Program-made: the position numbers and the translations under genes
Assembly: GCA_020634515.1 (NCBI GenBank)
Contig: JACKBL010000002.1
Coordinates: 930,001 to 994,000, forward strand
DNA: 64,000 nt
From: Ardenticatenales bacterium
GTDB taxonomy: Bacteria > Chloroflexota > Anaerolineae > Promineifilales > Promineifilaceae
Reading direction: 5' to 3'
The notes under the pieces: generated by a model
Database searches by the model: none
What the model was told of the DNA's origin: nothing
The model's input: the letters and a program-made list of their open reading frames with translations, nothing else
In this document: piece by piece, positions 42,422-50,929 of the stretch
Numbering within the stretch: position 1 is the first letter of the stretch
How the letters are laid out: each line of letters opens with the position of its first letter

Positions 42422-42520
42422 CGGGCGCGCCGTTGGCGGGACACTTTGGGTCTACTCATCCTGCCCTTATCTTTTCTCGGTAGAATTCTCCCAGATTTGA
42501 TTCCGCCTTTGGAGAAACCT

Positions 42521-43993
42521 TTGTCCATTCGCTTGCGCCTCACCCTCGTCTATACTTTCATCCTCAGCGTCATCATTATCTCCTTTGGCGGCGCTGTCTA
42601 CATCATTTCCCGCGAGACGCTGTTGGCGGAGGTCGATCAGAGCTTGCAGGAAATAGCCGCGGCGGTGCGCGACCGTAGCCAGGCGGTGACACTGCGTGAC
42701 CTGCCGATTGTCGTTCTCTCCACCGATGGACTGGATATGTTCCAGTCCGCCTCCTATTTCGTCACGATTGTCGATGAGAATGGACGCTACGTCGACAGTT
42801 CGACCAGCCTACGCGGCTACAATCAACTCCTCGATCCTTCCGGTTTGCACCAGGAACCCTATTACAGCATGGTCATGCGCCATAACAGCACGCTGCGCGT
42901 CCTTACCGTGCCGCTGGCCGTGACCACCCCCGCGGGAGCCGACATCATCGGCTACGTCCAGGTCGCCACCCTGATCGACGATTACTTGCTGGCGATGCAG
43001 CGCCTGCGCCTGACGCTGTTGTTCACGGGAATTGCCGCTATCACCCTTTCGTTGTTTGTAGGCGTCTATGCGTCGCACGGGTATTTGAAGCCGCTGGATG
43101 ACATTGCGGCTGTTGCGCTGCAAATAACGCGGGCGGACGATCTGGGGCGGCGGCTGCCGGATACGGGGCGGGAAGATGAGATCGGCCACATGACGATGGC
43201 CCTGAATATGACGCTGGACCGCCTGGAGAAGTTGTTTCGCTCACAGCAGCGCTTCCTGGCGGATGTGTCGCATGAGTTGCGCACGCCCCTGACGGCGCTG
43301 CAAGGGAACGTGGATTTAATGCGCCGCATGGGGGAGGCGGACGAGGAATCGCTGGCAGCCATGCAGGAGGAACTGGCGCGGATGACGCGCCTGGTGGGGG
43401 ATTTGCTGTTTCTGGCGCGTGCGGACGCCGGCGGCCTGCCGATTCAACGCCAGCCGGTTGATTTTGACACCGTTTTCCTGGATGTGTATCGGCAGGCGCA
43501 GCATTTGACGGACAGCGTGCGGATTGAGTTGGTGGAAGTGGATCAGGTGCGCCTGTTGGGGGATGGGGATCGTTTGCGTCAACTCTTGCTCAATCTGGTG
43601 GACAATGCGATCAAGTACACGCCCGCGGGGGGCAAAGTGAGTCTGGCGCTGTGCAAGGAAGACGGCATGGCGCGCGTTGAGGTGACGGATACGGGTGTGG
43701 GAATTCCGCCAGAACATCTGCCCTTGATTTTTGATCGGTTCTACCGGGTGGATGAGGCGCGCACGCGGATTCAGGGGGGATCAGGATTGGGTTTGTCGAT
43801 TTCGCATTGGATTGCCCAGGCGCACGGGGGGCGGATTACGGTGACGAGCGAGGTGGGGAAGGGGACGACGTTTGTGTTGTGGCTGCCGGTGCTGCCGGAG
43901 GCGCGGCGCGTGATGCCGGCATCTACCACCGAAACGGGCGCGGCGCGGCGGGTATTGGCGGCCATCAGCAGCAACCGCCACGATCTCCCCTGA
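42521..43993 (+). CDS. sensor histidine kinase, cognate of the upstream regulator
   Basis: 490 aa from TTG 42521, chosen because ggag lies 6 nt ahead and the usual SIRLRLTLVYTF start of such kinases follows; the frame is open back to 42446. Two membrane helices (about 8-30 and 165-185) enclose an outer sensor domain of about 135 residues. HAMP follows, then HisKA with the phospho-histidine in DVSHELRTPL (near 250), and HATPase with the N box LLNLVDNAIKYTP, G1 DTGVGIP and G2 GGSGLGLSI. The outer domain lacks recognisable ligand motifs. It is convergent with the PspC gene 6 bp away. Confidence 0.9.
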   Translation: MSIRLRLTLVYTFILSVIIISFGGAVYIISRETLLAEVDQSLQEIAAAVRDRSQAVTLRDLPIVVLSTDGLDMFQSASYFVTIVDENGRYVDSSTSLRGYNQLLDPSGLHQEPYYSMVMRHNSTLRVLTVPLAVTTPAGADIIGYVQVATLIDDYLLAMQRLRLTLLFTGIAAITLSLFVGVYASHGYLKPLDDIAAVALQITRADDLGRRLPDTGREDEIGHMTMALNMTLDRLEKLFRSQQRFLADVSHELRTPLTALQGNVDLMRRMGEADEESLAAMQEELARMTRLVGDLLFLARADAGGLPIQRQPVDFDTVFLDVYRQAQHLTDSVRIELVEVDQVRLLGDGDRLRQLLLNLVDNAIKYTPAGGKVSLALCKEDGMARVEVTDTGVGIPPEHLPLIFDRFYRVDEARTRIQGGSGLGLSISHWIAQAHGGRITVTSEVGKGTTFVLWLPVLPEARRVMPASTTETGAARRVLAAISSNRHDLP

Positions 43994-43999
43994 CTGCAA

Positions 44000-44422
44000 T
44001 TATCGCCGCAGCAAGATGTAGACGCCAATCAGCACCAGGAATAGGGCGCTGAGAATGCCGGCATCAAACCACCCAAAATTGTTCAGCAGCAGAAAAGCCC
44101 CCAACAACATCAGCAGACCCCCTATCAGTAGCGGACGCCCTTCGGACTGACTGAGCCGCTCCACGCTTTCGCTCACCGTCTGCCCCAATGTAGACAGGTT
44201 TTGCCGAGCGTATGCGCGCGGTGGCGTGTCCAGGTGCGTCTCGCGCGGCATAATCACCGTCAGCGCCAGGTACAGGAGCGGGCCGAGGCCGCTGGCGGGG
44301 ATCAGGAGCAAAAACGCAATACGCACCAGCAGCGGGTCAATTTTCATGTAAGCGGCAATGCCACCGCAGACGCCGGCGATGATTTTGTCTGTTTCACTGC
44401 GTACAAGTCGATTTTCGGTCAT
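44000..44422 (-). CDS. PspC-domain membrane protein
   Basis: 140 aa. The PspC domain is at residues 5-62: LVRSETDKIIAGVCGGIAAY, DPLLVRIAFLLL, LALTVIMP. A linker and two further hydrophobic segments follow (about 98-138, LLIGGLLMLLGAFLLLNNFGW, resembling a DUF5668/LiaF-like tail). Membrane-stress-related family; in other bacteria it regulates phage-shock or cell-envelope responses. Convergent with the two-component genes, so possibly a sensor partner, though this is only positional. Confidence 0.85.
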   Translation of the reverse strand: MTENRLVRSETDKIIAGVCGGIAAYMKIDPLLVRIAFLLLIPASGLGPLLYLALTVIMPRETHLDTPPRAYARQNLSTLGQTVSESVERLSQSEGRPLLIGGLLMLLGAFLLLNNFGWFDAGILSALFLVLIGVYILLRR

Positions 44423-44469
44423 AATGTCGTCAAAAGTGGGTGATTGATTGTTGATGTGGATGGTGACTA

Positions 44470-44590
44470 TTCACGACGACCTTCCCGGAAGTTGTTTTGA
44501 TGCCAAACGATCTGGATAATGAGGCGTTTGGGGCTTGAAATCGAGCTTCCGGGCAGATCGCCTGGACCATATACCCCAGAGGCAGGATAG
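44470..44590. repeat. dispersed repeat family A/A2 composite
   Basis: Left core ccttcccggaag (about 44482-44493) and right core gagcttccggg (about 44549-44559) are imperfect inverted arms. Between them gcttgaaatcgagctt matches 19052-19067, and the flank ggaccatatacccc matches the flank at 19082-19095. Confidence 0.7.
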
Positions 44591-44718
44591 TCACTGTGTA
44601 CGTGCCTATACGACGCTAGATCGTGAAAGTTGCGCCTCAATTGCATCCCCAAATCGTGAGAAGGGTCTCATAATGGTCCACACCCGCCATCATGGGTGTG
44701 CTTGGGGGTGGCTGGTTG

Positions 44719-44727
44719 TGTTATACT
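44719..44727 (+). promoter_or_regulatory. extended -10 promoter upstream of the Nudix gene
   Basis: TGT followed by TATACT (44722-44727), an extended -10 pattern with a weak -35. Transcription from about 44734 supports a Nudix start downstream, at 44857. Confidence 0.35.
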
Positions 44728-44856
44728 GCGCCGCTGATCGGATACGGCGAATGTGCGTCGCCGTTGCACTGTGCGTGTGGAAATTACACACTGCGACAAT
44801 TTCAATACGACCCGGACTGGCGCAGTCTTCCTACTGTTCCGGTCTCTCTGGAATCA

Positions 44857-45354
44857 ATGCCGGCATCCTGGAAAGAAAACCTCGCCACTTTCATGCAATA
44901 CCCTCCCATGCGCTTCTTGCTGCCCTGGGCCGTGCGTTTGTTGGCCCCGCGACAGCGCGTGGGTGTGGCGTTGGTTGTGCGCAACGATGCCGGCAATGTC
45001 CTCATGCTACGACACGTTTTTCACCCCCACGTCCCCTGGGGACTCCCCGGCGGCTGGCTGAAACGGAACGAAGACCCCGTTATCGGCGCGCTGCGCGAAC
45101 TGCGCGAAGAAACGGGTCTCCACGCCGTGGTTGGCCCCGTGGTCCATGTGAGTTATGATCCCAAACCGCCGCATATTGGCCTTGCCTATCTCGCCTACGC
45201 GAATGGCGCAGAGGCCCTCAACGCGCCGTTGCGCCTGAGCGGCGAGATCCTGGAAGCCGCCTGGTTTCCGCCCCGCGCGTTGCCGCAACCGCTGCTCCCG
45301 TTTGTGGCCGCCGCCATCGCCGCGGCTGTGCGGGAAGACGTGTCTCCAGCTTAG
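44857..45354 (+). CDS. Nudix hydrolase
   Basis: 165 aa from ATG 44857; the frame is open further upstream but those codons precede the predicted transcript start and resemble no domain. The Nudix box is complete at 66-88: G66, E72, R80-E81-L82, E84-E85, G87-L88, with the preceding WGLPGGWL. It hydrolyses a nucleoside diphosphate linked to another group; substrate class is unknown. The hydrophobic N-terminus (MRFLLPWAVRLLAP) may contact membrane, as in other Nudix proteins of this subgroup. The stop codon is the first base pairs of a family-B repeat. Confidence 0.82.
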   Translation: MPASWKENLATFMQYPPMRFLLPWAVRLLAPRQRVGVALVVRNDAGNVLMLRHVFHPHVPWGLPGGWLKRNEDPVIGALRELREETGLHAVVGPVVHVSYDPKPPHIGLAYLAYANGAEALNAPLRLSGEILEAAWFPPRALPQPLLPFVAAAIAAAVREDVSPA

Positions 45355-45443
45355 GACTGACGATGAAATAAAGTGCGGAATCGCATCGTCAGTTTGCAGG
45401 AACGGCAAGGAAACCACTTCGTTGTCTTAAAATTCCGTTCCTT
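45353..45443. repeat. dispersed two-hairpin repeat family B, copy 1
   Basis: 91 bp made of two palindromes: actgacgatg...catcgtcagt and aggaacgg...ccgttcctt. The whole unit occurs again in opposite orientation at 58138-58228. It begins within the Nudix stop codon. Confidence 0.85.
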
Positions 45444-45475
45444 AAAGCTGCACAACGAATAGGATTGCATGACGT

Positions 45476-46936
45476 ATGAACCGACGTTCATCGCCCGGAT
45501 TGGGACAGTGGCTGACCGTCTCCTTGATGGTCGTGTTCATCATTTTTCTGTTTTTCAAGTTGTATCAGTACACGCAGTTTCAGGCATTTATGCCGGCAGG
45601 AATGACCATTGCCGGCGTAGACGTAGGCGGACTCACGCGCGAACAGGCCAGCGACCTGCTCACCGAACGCTACCTGCGCGCCCCCGTCACTGTTTACCAC
45701 CTCGATACGGCCATCCAGATCGATCCCGTCGATGCCGAATTCCAGCTTGACCTGCCCACCATGCTCAGCGAAGCGGATTTTGAGCGCAGCCAGCAAGATT
45801 TCTGGTCCGGCTTCTGGGGCTTTCTCTGGGGGCGTCCCGTCAATGTGAACATGGTAGAACTGCGTGCCACGCACAACCGCGACGCGCTGCGGGACGTGGT
45901 GCAACTGATTGCCAGCTCGCTCGATCAGCCGGCACAGCCGCCGCAGCCCGTGCCCACTTCCATGAGCTTCCAGTATGGCGCGTCGGGTACGAAGACGGAC
46001 ATCGAAACCAGTCTGCCGGCCATTGAAAATGCCTTTTATCGCGCCGTGGACCGTGAGGCGACGTTGGTTGTGGACCCGATTGAGGCGCAGCGCCCGGACA
46101 TTCAACTGCTCGCTCGCCTCATGGTGAACCATTTGCAAGGTTTCAACGGCGTTGCCAGCGTTTTCATCATGGATTTGCAAACGGGCGAGGAGATTTCCTA
46201 CCAGCCAGATGTGGCCGTCTCTGGCATGGATATGCTCAAACTGCCCATTACGCTGGAAGCGTATCGCTTGCTGGACCCACCCTTGACGCTATCGCAGACC
46301 AGTCTCATTTCCAATACGCTGATGCAGCCGGGCAACACGGCGGCAAACCAATTGTTAACGGTTGTTGCCGGCAAAAACGATCCGTTTGCCGGCGCGGACA
46401 TCGTCACAGAGGATTTGCAGCGATTGGGGCTGGTGGATACCTTCATGGTCGCGCCCTATGATGAAGCGCCACGCCCCACACTGCGCACGCGCCAGACACC
46501 CGCCAACCAAAACGCGGAACCGACCGCGAACCCCGATCCCGCGATGCAAACGACGGCGGAAGATATGGCTACGCTGCTGGCAATGCTCTACTACTGCGCC
46601 GAGGGTAATGGTGGGGCGCTACGGGCGATGTTTGCCGCCGATTTGACGCAGGGGAAATGTCAGGCGATTATCGACGTGATGACGCGCAACCGCATCGGTA
46701 GTCTGATTGAGGAGGGTGTGCCGCCCGATGTGCCCGTGGCGCACCGGCACGGTTGGATCAATGACACGCATGGAGATGCCGGCATCGTCTACTCCCCCAA
46801 CGGCGCATACGTCATCGTCGTCTTTATGTACAAACCTGACTGGCTCGAATGGGAAATCAGCTCGCCCCTTATCGCCGAACTCTCCCGCGCCACCTACAAT
46901 TACTTCAACTTCGACAACCCCTTCCTCGGCGGTTGA
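45476..46936 (+). CDS. membrane-anchored beta-lactamase-fold protein lacking catalytic Ser
   Basis: 486 aa. One N-terminal membrane helix (about 12-30). A PG_binding_4-like domain (about 40-165) starts MTIAGVDVGGLTREQA. A class A beta-lactamase-fold domain follows (about 215-480). At the S-x-x-K position the sequence is D252-M-L-K255, with Asp where the nucleophilic serine belongs, while the neighbouring paralogue has Ser. The SDN-type loop reads QPGNTAANQLL, and the KTG region reads HRHGWINDTHGDAGIVYSP. The protein therefore probably binds peptidoglycan or acts as a pseudoenzyme. The next gene is a clear tandem duplicate. Confidence 0.82.
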   Translation: MNRRSSPGLGQWLTVSLMVVFIIFLFFKLYQYTQFQAFMPAGMTIAGVDVGGLTREQASDLLTERYLRAPVTVYHLDTAIQIDPVDAEFQLDLPTMLSEADFERSQQDFWSGFWGFLWGRPVNVNMVELRATHNRDALRDVVQLIASSLDQPAQPPQPVPTSMSFQYGASGTKTDIETSLPAIENAFYRAVDREATLVVDPIEAQRPDIQLLARLMVNHLQGFNGVASVFIMDLQTGEEISYQPDVAVSGMDMLKLPITLEAYRLLDPPLTLSQTSLISNTLMQPGNTAANQLLTVVAGKNDPFAGADIVTEDLQRLGLVDTFMVAPYDEAPRPTLRTRQTPANQNAEPTANPDPAMQTTAEDMATLLAMLYYCAEGNGGALRAMFAADLTQGKCQAIIDVMTRNRIGSLIEEGVPPDVPVAHRHGWINDTHGDAGIVYSPNGAYVIVVFMYKPDWLEWEISSPLIAELSRATYNYFNFDNPFLGG

Positions 46937-47075
46937 GTGGAGGCGAAGGCTTTTTCCGTATGTAAACGATCCCATTCCGTACCGAAAAAGCCTCAAGTCA
47001 ATCCCAAAAACCACGCCTCTTCTGGATCATTATTTTTCTGGAATGGCCTAAATCGAAACGCTCGCTGTTTGATGG

Positions 47076-48635
47076 ATGATTCGCATGAGAAGACAAACCT
47101 CCATTAGCACAATCCTCCTGCGCATTCTCCTGCTGCTCGTTTTTCTCGCGGGCGTTGGCTACGCCGGCTATCAGGCGTTCCAGTACTGGCAGGTGCGTGA
47201 TTTGCTGCCGGTGGGGATGACGATTGCCGGCATCGACGTGGGTGGACTCACCCTCAATGAAGCCGCTGAACGAGTCAACGCCGCCTACACCGCCCCCATC
47301 TACCTCACCCATCTGGACGAACAGGTAGAAATTGATCCCGCCCGCGCCGGATTCCAATTCGACCTGGATGGCATGATGCAGGAAGCGCAAGCGATGCAGC
47401 AGACGCAAACCTTCTGGCAAGGCTTTGCCGCCTACCTGCTCCAGCGCCCCGTTGCGCCGGAAGCTGTCGAACTGAAGGCCAGCAGCGATACCAACACCCT
47501 GCGCGACATTTTGCAAATCGTCGCCGACTTGCTGGACCAACCGGCGCAAGCGCCAGGGATGAACACGGAGACCTTCACCTTCGTCCCGGGCAAGACGGGT
47601 TACACCACGGACATTGATGCCAGCCTGCCGGCAGTGCAACAGGTGCTGTTTCAGCCGGACAACCGCGTCGCCACGCTGGTCGTTCACGATCAACCGCCGG
47701 AGGCGCCCGGCATGGACATGCTCAAGCGCGCCGTGCAGGCGGAGTTGAACAGTTTCGCCGGCGTGGGCAGCGTATTTGTGATGGACCTGGAAACGGGCGA
47801 AGAGTTTGGCATCAACGCGGACACCGCCCTGTCCGGCCTCAGCATCCTCAAAGTGGGCATTTTCGTGGATGCGTTTCGCGCTTTGAATGGGCCGCCCGAT
47901 GAATATGTGCGGAGCCTCCTGGAAGATACGGCGATTCATTCTAGCGACTACGGAGCTAACCTGCTGCTGCACGTGGCCGCGGGCGAGAATAACACGTACA
48001 AAGGCGCGGATGTGTTTACGGAATCGATGCACGAGTTGGGATTGGTGAACACGTTCATGGCTGTGCCTTATGACGCGGCGGTGGTGGCTACGCGCCCCAG
48101 CACCTACGTCACGCCGGCCAATTCCGCGGGCGAACTGCCCATGCAGCCCGATCCGGCGCGCCAGTCCACGGCGGAGGATATGGGCACGCTGATGTCCATG
48201 ATTTACTATTGCAGCAAGGGGGGCGGCACGCTGCTGGCGGTCTATCCCGACCAGATTACGCCGGGGGAATGCCAGGAGATTATTGATCTGATGGAGCAAA
48301 ATCTGGAGGGGAACCTGATTCGCTTTGGTGTGCCCGATGGTGTGCCTGTTTCGCATAAGCATGGGTGGGATAGTGTGACGCATGGCGATGCCGGCATTGT
48401 CTACTCCCCCGGCGGCGATTATGTCATCGTCGAATACCTGCACCAATCAGGCGACTGGCTGCCCATTGAGTACAGCTTCCCCGTCCTGCGCGAGATTTCC
48501 CGCATCGTCTACAACTATTTCAACCCCGACCAACCCTTCGCCGGGCGTCCCTCCACCCTGGGTGATGACCTTTCTCCTACCCCCGAACCCACCCTGGAGC
48601 CGACACCGGAACCCACGCCGGAAAGTGGAAACTGA
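47076..48635 (+). CDS. membrane-anchored serine beta-lactamase-fold hydrolase (paralogue)
   Basis: 519 aa. Same plan as the preceding gene: membrane helix (about 13-32), PG_binding_4-like domain (MTIAGIDVGGLTLNEA), then a beta-lactamase-fold domain. Here the S256-I-L-K259 motif is intact; the second motif is S290-D-Y292 (in place of SDN), and the KTG-region reads HKHGWDSVTHGDAGIVYSP. The C-terminus has a TPEPTLEPTPEP tail. Possible DD-peptidase or esterase acting on cell wall outside the membrane. ATG 47076 is followed by another ATG three codons on. Confidence 0.82.
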   Translation: MIRMRRQTSISTILLRILLLLVFLAGVGYAGYQAFQYWQVRDLLPVGMTIAGIDVGGLTLNEAAERVNAAYTAPIYLTHLDEQVEIDPARAGFQFDLDGMMQEAQAMQQTQTFWQGFAAYLLQRPVAPEAVELKASSDTNTLRDILQIVADLLDQPAQAPGMNTETFTFVPGKTGYTTDIDASLPAVQQVLFQPDNRVATLVVHDQPPEAPGMDMLKRAVQAELNSFAGVGSVFVMDLETGEEFGINADTALSGLSILKVGIFVDAFRALNGPPDEYVRSLLEDTAIHSSDYGANLLLHVAAGENNTYKGADVFTESMHELGLVNTFMAVPYDAAVVATRPSTYVTPANSAGELPMQPDPARQSTAEDMGTLMSMIYYCSKGGGTLLAVYPDQITPGECQEIIDLMEQNLEGNLIRFGVPDGVPVSHKHGWDSVTHGDAGIVYSPGGDYVIVEYLHQSGDWLPIEYSFPVLREISRIVYNYFNPDQPFAGRPSTLGDDLSPTPEPTLEPTPEPTPESGN

Positions 48636-48690
48636 GAGAAATGATCAATTGTTGAATGGGCGAATTGTCGTATGGCTAACGAGTCGCCAC

Positions 48691-50085
48691 TCAGTTATCA
48701 TTATTCAGTAGCCGCGCCAGCGTCGGCAGTGCCTCCACATCGTACATTAGCCAGCGCGCCAACTCATCATGGGGCCAATTCTGCCGCCATTGCCGGTACG
48801 TCTGCATGGGCAGGTTGTGGAAGAATAGCGCCACGACCACGGGGACGCGATACGTCAATGGTTCGCCGTAGTAGACGCCGGTCAGCACCCCCGGCAAGGA
48901 GCCACCCTTATACCCCATTGTCCAGAACACGTCCTGGTTCACAGCGAAGATCATGGGCCACTCCAGATAGTGCCGCACCAGGATATTCATGTAGCCGGTC
49001 GTTAGTTGATTTTGGGCAATCCGACTCATCAAGTTCGCGTAGTCACGGGCTGAAGCACGTGCGCCCAGAGACTCGGTGAATAGCCGCTGTGTCTGGACGG
49101 ACGGTCGGCGATTGCTGCGTCGCCAGGCGATTTCCGCGGCGCGAAAACTGGGGTCCAGGGCGAAGGCGTCGGTCAGGCGCATCACGTCCGCGCCATAGGC
49201 GTCCAGGTCGGCGGCGTATTGCTTGATGGCATCCGGGTCGCTGCCGGCACGCAAATGATTCGCCATCACCAAAAACTGACCAATAAACGGGCAGGGCGCA
49301 CCCTGGCTGCCCAATCCCATCTCCTGGGCGGTGGCTTCGAGGCGCGCCTGCCCCAGCCGCTGATGCAGATAATCCGCCGCCGCGTTGGAGCTGTGTTGTA
49401 TCATCATCCACGGCACTTCTTCCAGGGGCGTGCGGGGGGGATCGGCGGCAATCAGGTCTCGCGTGCCGGCATCTTCCAGGGCATACGTGTGCGCGTTCAG
49501 GTCCGTTCCCGGCAGATAATACTGCTCCAGATCACGCAGTGGAACCCACTCCGTGGGATCAAGCTCCCCCGCGTTCACCGCCTCCGCATAAGCCAACAAG
49601 TCGATTAACTTGGCAACGGAAGCCAGCGGCATCGGCGTATCCGCATTCAAGTAGATGCCGTATGGCTCCTGCCCCACGCGGAAAGCCACCAGCCCCACGT
49701 CCTCCGGGTTCTCCAGAATATAGCGCACGGCAGCCCGCGCCGTCTCCGGCACGTCGTCGAGAAGTTGGTTTGGGTTGAGGCTGGTGGTGGTCGGCGGCGT
49801 GTTGGGCGGCTGCAAGGGCAGCGTTGTGCCACAGGGGGAGGAGAGCAGGGGCAGCGGCGTGGGCGAGGCCGTGGGCAGGGGGCTGGGAGAAGGCGCGGGC
49901 TTTTCCGTTGGCGCGGGCGTTGATTCTATTGCAGCCGTTGGGGTAACGGTTGCCGGCAAATGGCTTGTCGGGGACGCGCCGGCGATAGGGACGGGCGATG
50001 GCGGGGGAGTCGGACGACACGCCGCCAGCACCCATAGGCATGCCCACAACCAGAAGTAGTGCGCTCCTTTCCCCATATCCTTCAT
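48691..50085 (-). CDS. lipoprotein class A beta-lactamase-like serine hydrolase
   Basis: 464 aa from ATG 50085. A lipoprotein signal peptide (YFWLWACLWVLAAC) has its lipobox cysteine at C23. A P/T/S-rich linker extends to about residue 105. The catalytic domain has S156-V-A-K159, S232-S-N234 in MIQHSSNAAADYL, and YKGGSL (KTG equivalent) near residue 400. All three class A motifs are present, so an active penicillin-binding or beta-lactam-hydrolysing enzyme is possible. Converges with the two beta-lactamase-fold genes to the left, forming a three-gene local family. Confidence 0.85.
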   Translation of the reverse strand: MKDMGKGAHYFWLWACLWVLAACRPTPPPSPVPIAGASPTSHLPATVTPTAAIESTPAPTEKPAPSPSPLPTASPTPLPLLSSPCGTTLPLQPPNTPPTTTSLNPNQLLDDVPETARAAVRYILENPEDVGLVAFRVGQEPYGIYLNADTPMPLASVAKLIDLLAYAEAVNAGELDPTEWVPLRDLEQYYLPGTDLNAHTYALEDAGTRDLIAADPPRTPLEEVPWMMIQHSSNAAADYLHQRLGQARLEATAQEMGLGSQGAPCPFIGQFLVMANHLRAGSDPDAIKQYAADLDAYGADVMRLTDAFALDPSFRAAEIAWRRSNRRPSVQTQRLFTESLGARASARDYANLMSRIAQNQLTTGYMNILVRHYLEWPMIFAVNQDVFWTMGYKGGSLPGVLTGVYYGEPLTYRVPVVVALFFHNLPMQTYRQWRQNWPHDELARWLMYDVEALPTLARLLNNDN

Positions 50086-50116
50086 TTCGATTTGTCGCCG
50101 CCAGGCGTTACCCAAA

Positions 50117-50911
50117 TCAATCGTACTCCCGTGGCTGGCGCGCCAACACCTGGCGCGCCAACACCTGGCGCGTCACCTGGCGCGCTGCCTCTTCCTGCTG
50201 TGCGCGTGGATGTTGTCGTTGCTGCCCTTCGACAATGAAGCGGCACGCCTCCTCCACGGAATCCGTCACGAACATCAGGTCGAGATCCGCGGCGGCGATC
50301 TTCCCTTCCTGGAGCATCGTCTGGCGCAGCCACGTCAGTAGCCCCTGCCAATAGCCGCTGCCGAACAGCACCACCGGAAAGTGACGAATCTTGCCCGTCT
50401 GGATTAGTGTCAGGGACTCAAATAGCTCATCCATCGTGCCGAAGCCACCGGGGAAGATGACAAAGCCCTGCGCGTATTTGACGAACATCATCTTGCGGAT
50501 GAAGAAGTAATGAAACTGCACCGGCAGGTCCACCCAGCGGTTGGTTCCCTGCTCAAAGGGCAGTTCGACGTTCAGCCCCACGGAGGTGACGCCGGCGGTA
50601 CTTGCGCCCTGGTTGGCGGCAGCCATGATGCCGGGGCCGCCACCGGTGATGATATTGAAGCCCGCCTGTCCCAGTTGGTGCGCCAGATCGACCGCCTGCC
50701 GGTACTGCTCATCCTCGGGATGGGTGCGGGCCGAGCCGAAAATGGTCACGGCCGGTCCCAATTCCGTCAGCGCCTCGAACCCTTCCACGAATTCGCCCAT
50801 GATGCGGAAGATGCGCCACGGGTCGGTGTGGATGAAGCTGTCCATCTTGCCCTGCGGGGAGGCGAGGAGTTGTTCGTCGTGCGTCTGTCGGGTTGGGGTT
50901 GGTTCAGACAT
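50117..50911 (-). CDS. LOG-family (TIGR00730) nucleotide phosphoribohydrolase-like protein
   Basis: 264 aa Rossmann-like protein. Signature GGGPGIMAAANQGA (about 89-102) and PGGFGTMDE (about 153-161), the catalytic motif of LONELY GUY enzymes that cleave nucleoside 5'-monophosphates between base and ribose phosphate. Function in this host unproven; the family also includes pyrimidine/purine nucleotide 5'-monophosphate nucleosidases. The last 20 residues repeat RQVLARQ because the DNA holds a tandem repeat at 50135-50188. Starts 18 bp after the DUF3048 gene's stop. Confidence 0.85.
   Translation of the reverse strand: MSEPTPTRQTHDEQLLASPQGKMDSFIHTDPWRIFRIMGEFVEGFEALTELGPAVTIFGSARTHPEDEQYRQAVDLAHQLGQAGFNIITGGGPGIMAAANQGASTAGVTSVGLNVELPFEQGTNRWVDLPVQFHYFFIRKMMFVKYAQGFVIFPGGFGTMDELFESLTLIQTGKIRHFPVVLFGSGYWQGLLTWLRQTMLQEGKIAAADLDLMFVTDSVEEACRFIVEGQQRQHPRAQQEEAARQVTRQVLARQVLARQPREYD
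50135..50188. repeat. tandem repeat in the 3' end of the LOG gene
   Basis: Two exact 15-bp units ctggcgcgccaacac (50135-50149, 50150-50164) followed by two shortened 12-bp units (ctggcgcgtcac and ctggcgcgctgc). All multiples of three, so the frame survives and the protein tail gains repeats of QVLAR. Confidence 0.85.
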
Positions 50912-50929
50912 AAGCTGTTCGGGAATGGC

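Larger units (their letters stand above)
44423..44856. other. gene-free region with family-A2 repeat and promoter
   Basis: 434 bp between divergent genes. Holds a family-A/A2 composite repeat (44470-44590), a 7-bp inverted repeat with 8-nt loop (44679-44700, cacaccc/gggtgtg) and an extended -10 promoter (44719-44727). The frame of the Nudix gene is open back to 44692, but most of that stretch is upstream of the predicted transcript start. Confidence 0.55.

Noticed and set aside
46998..48446. 482-aa open frame opposite the second beta-lactamase-fold gene
   Set aside because: High-GC antisense shadow; histidine/arginine-rich translation without domain.
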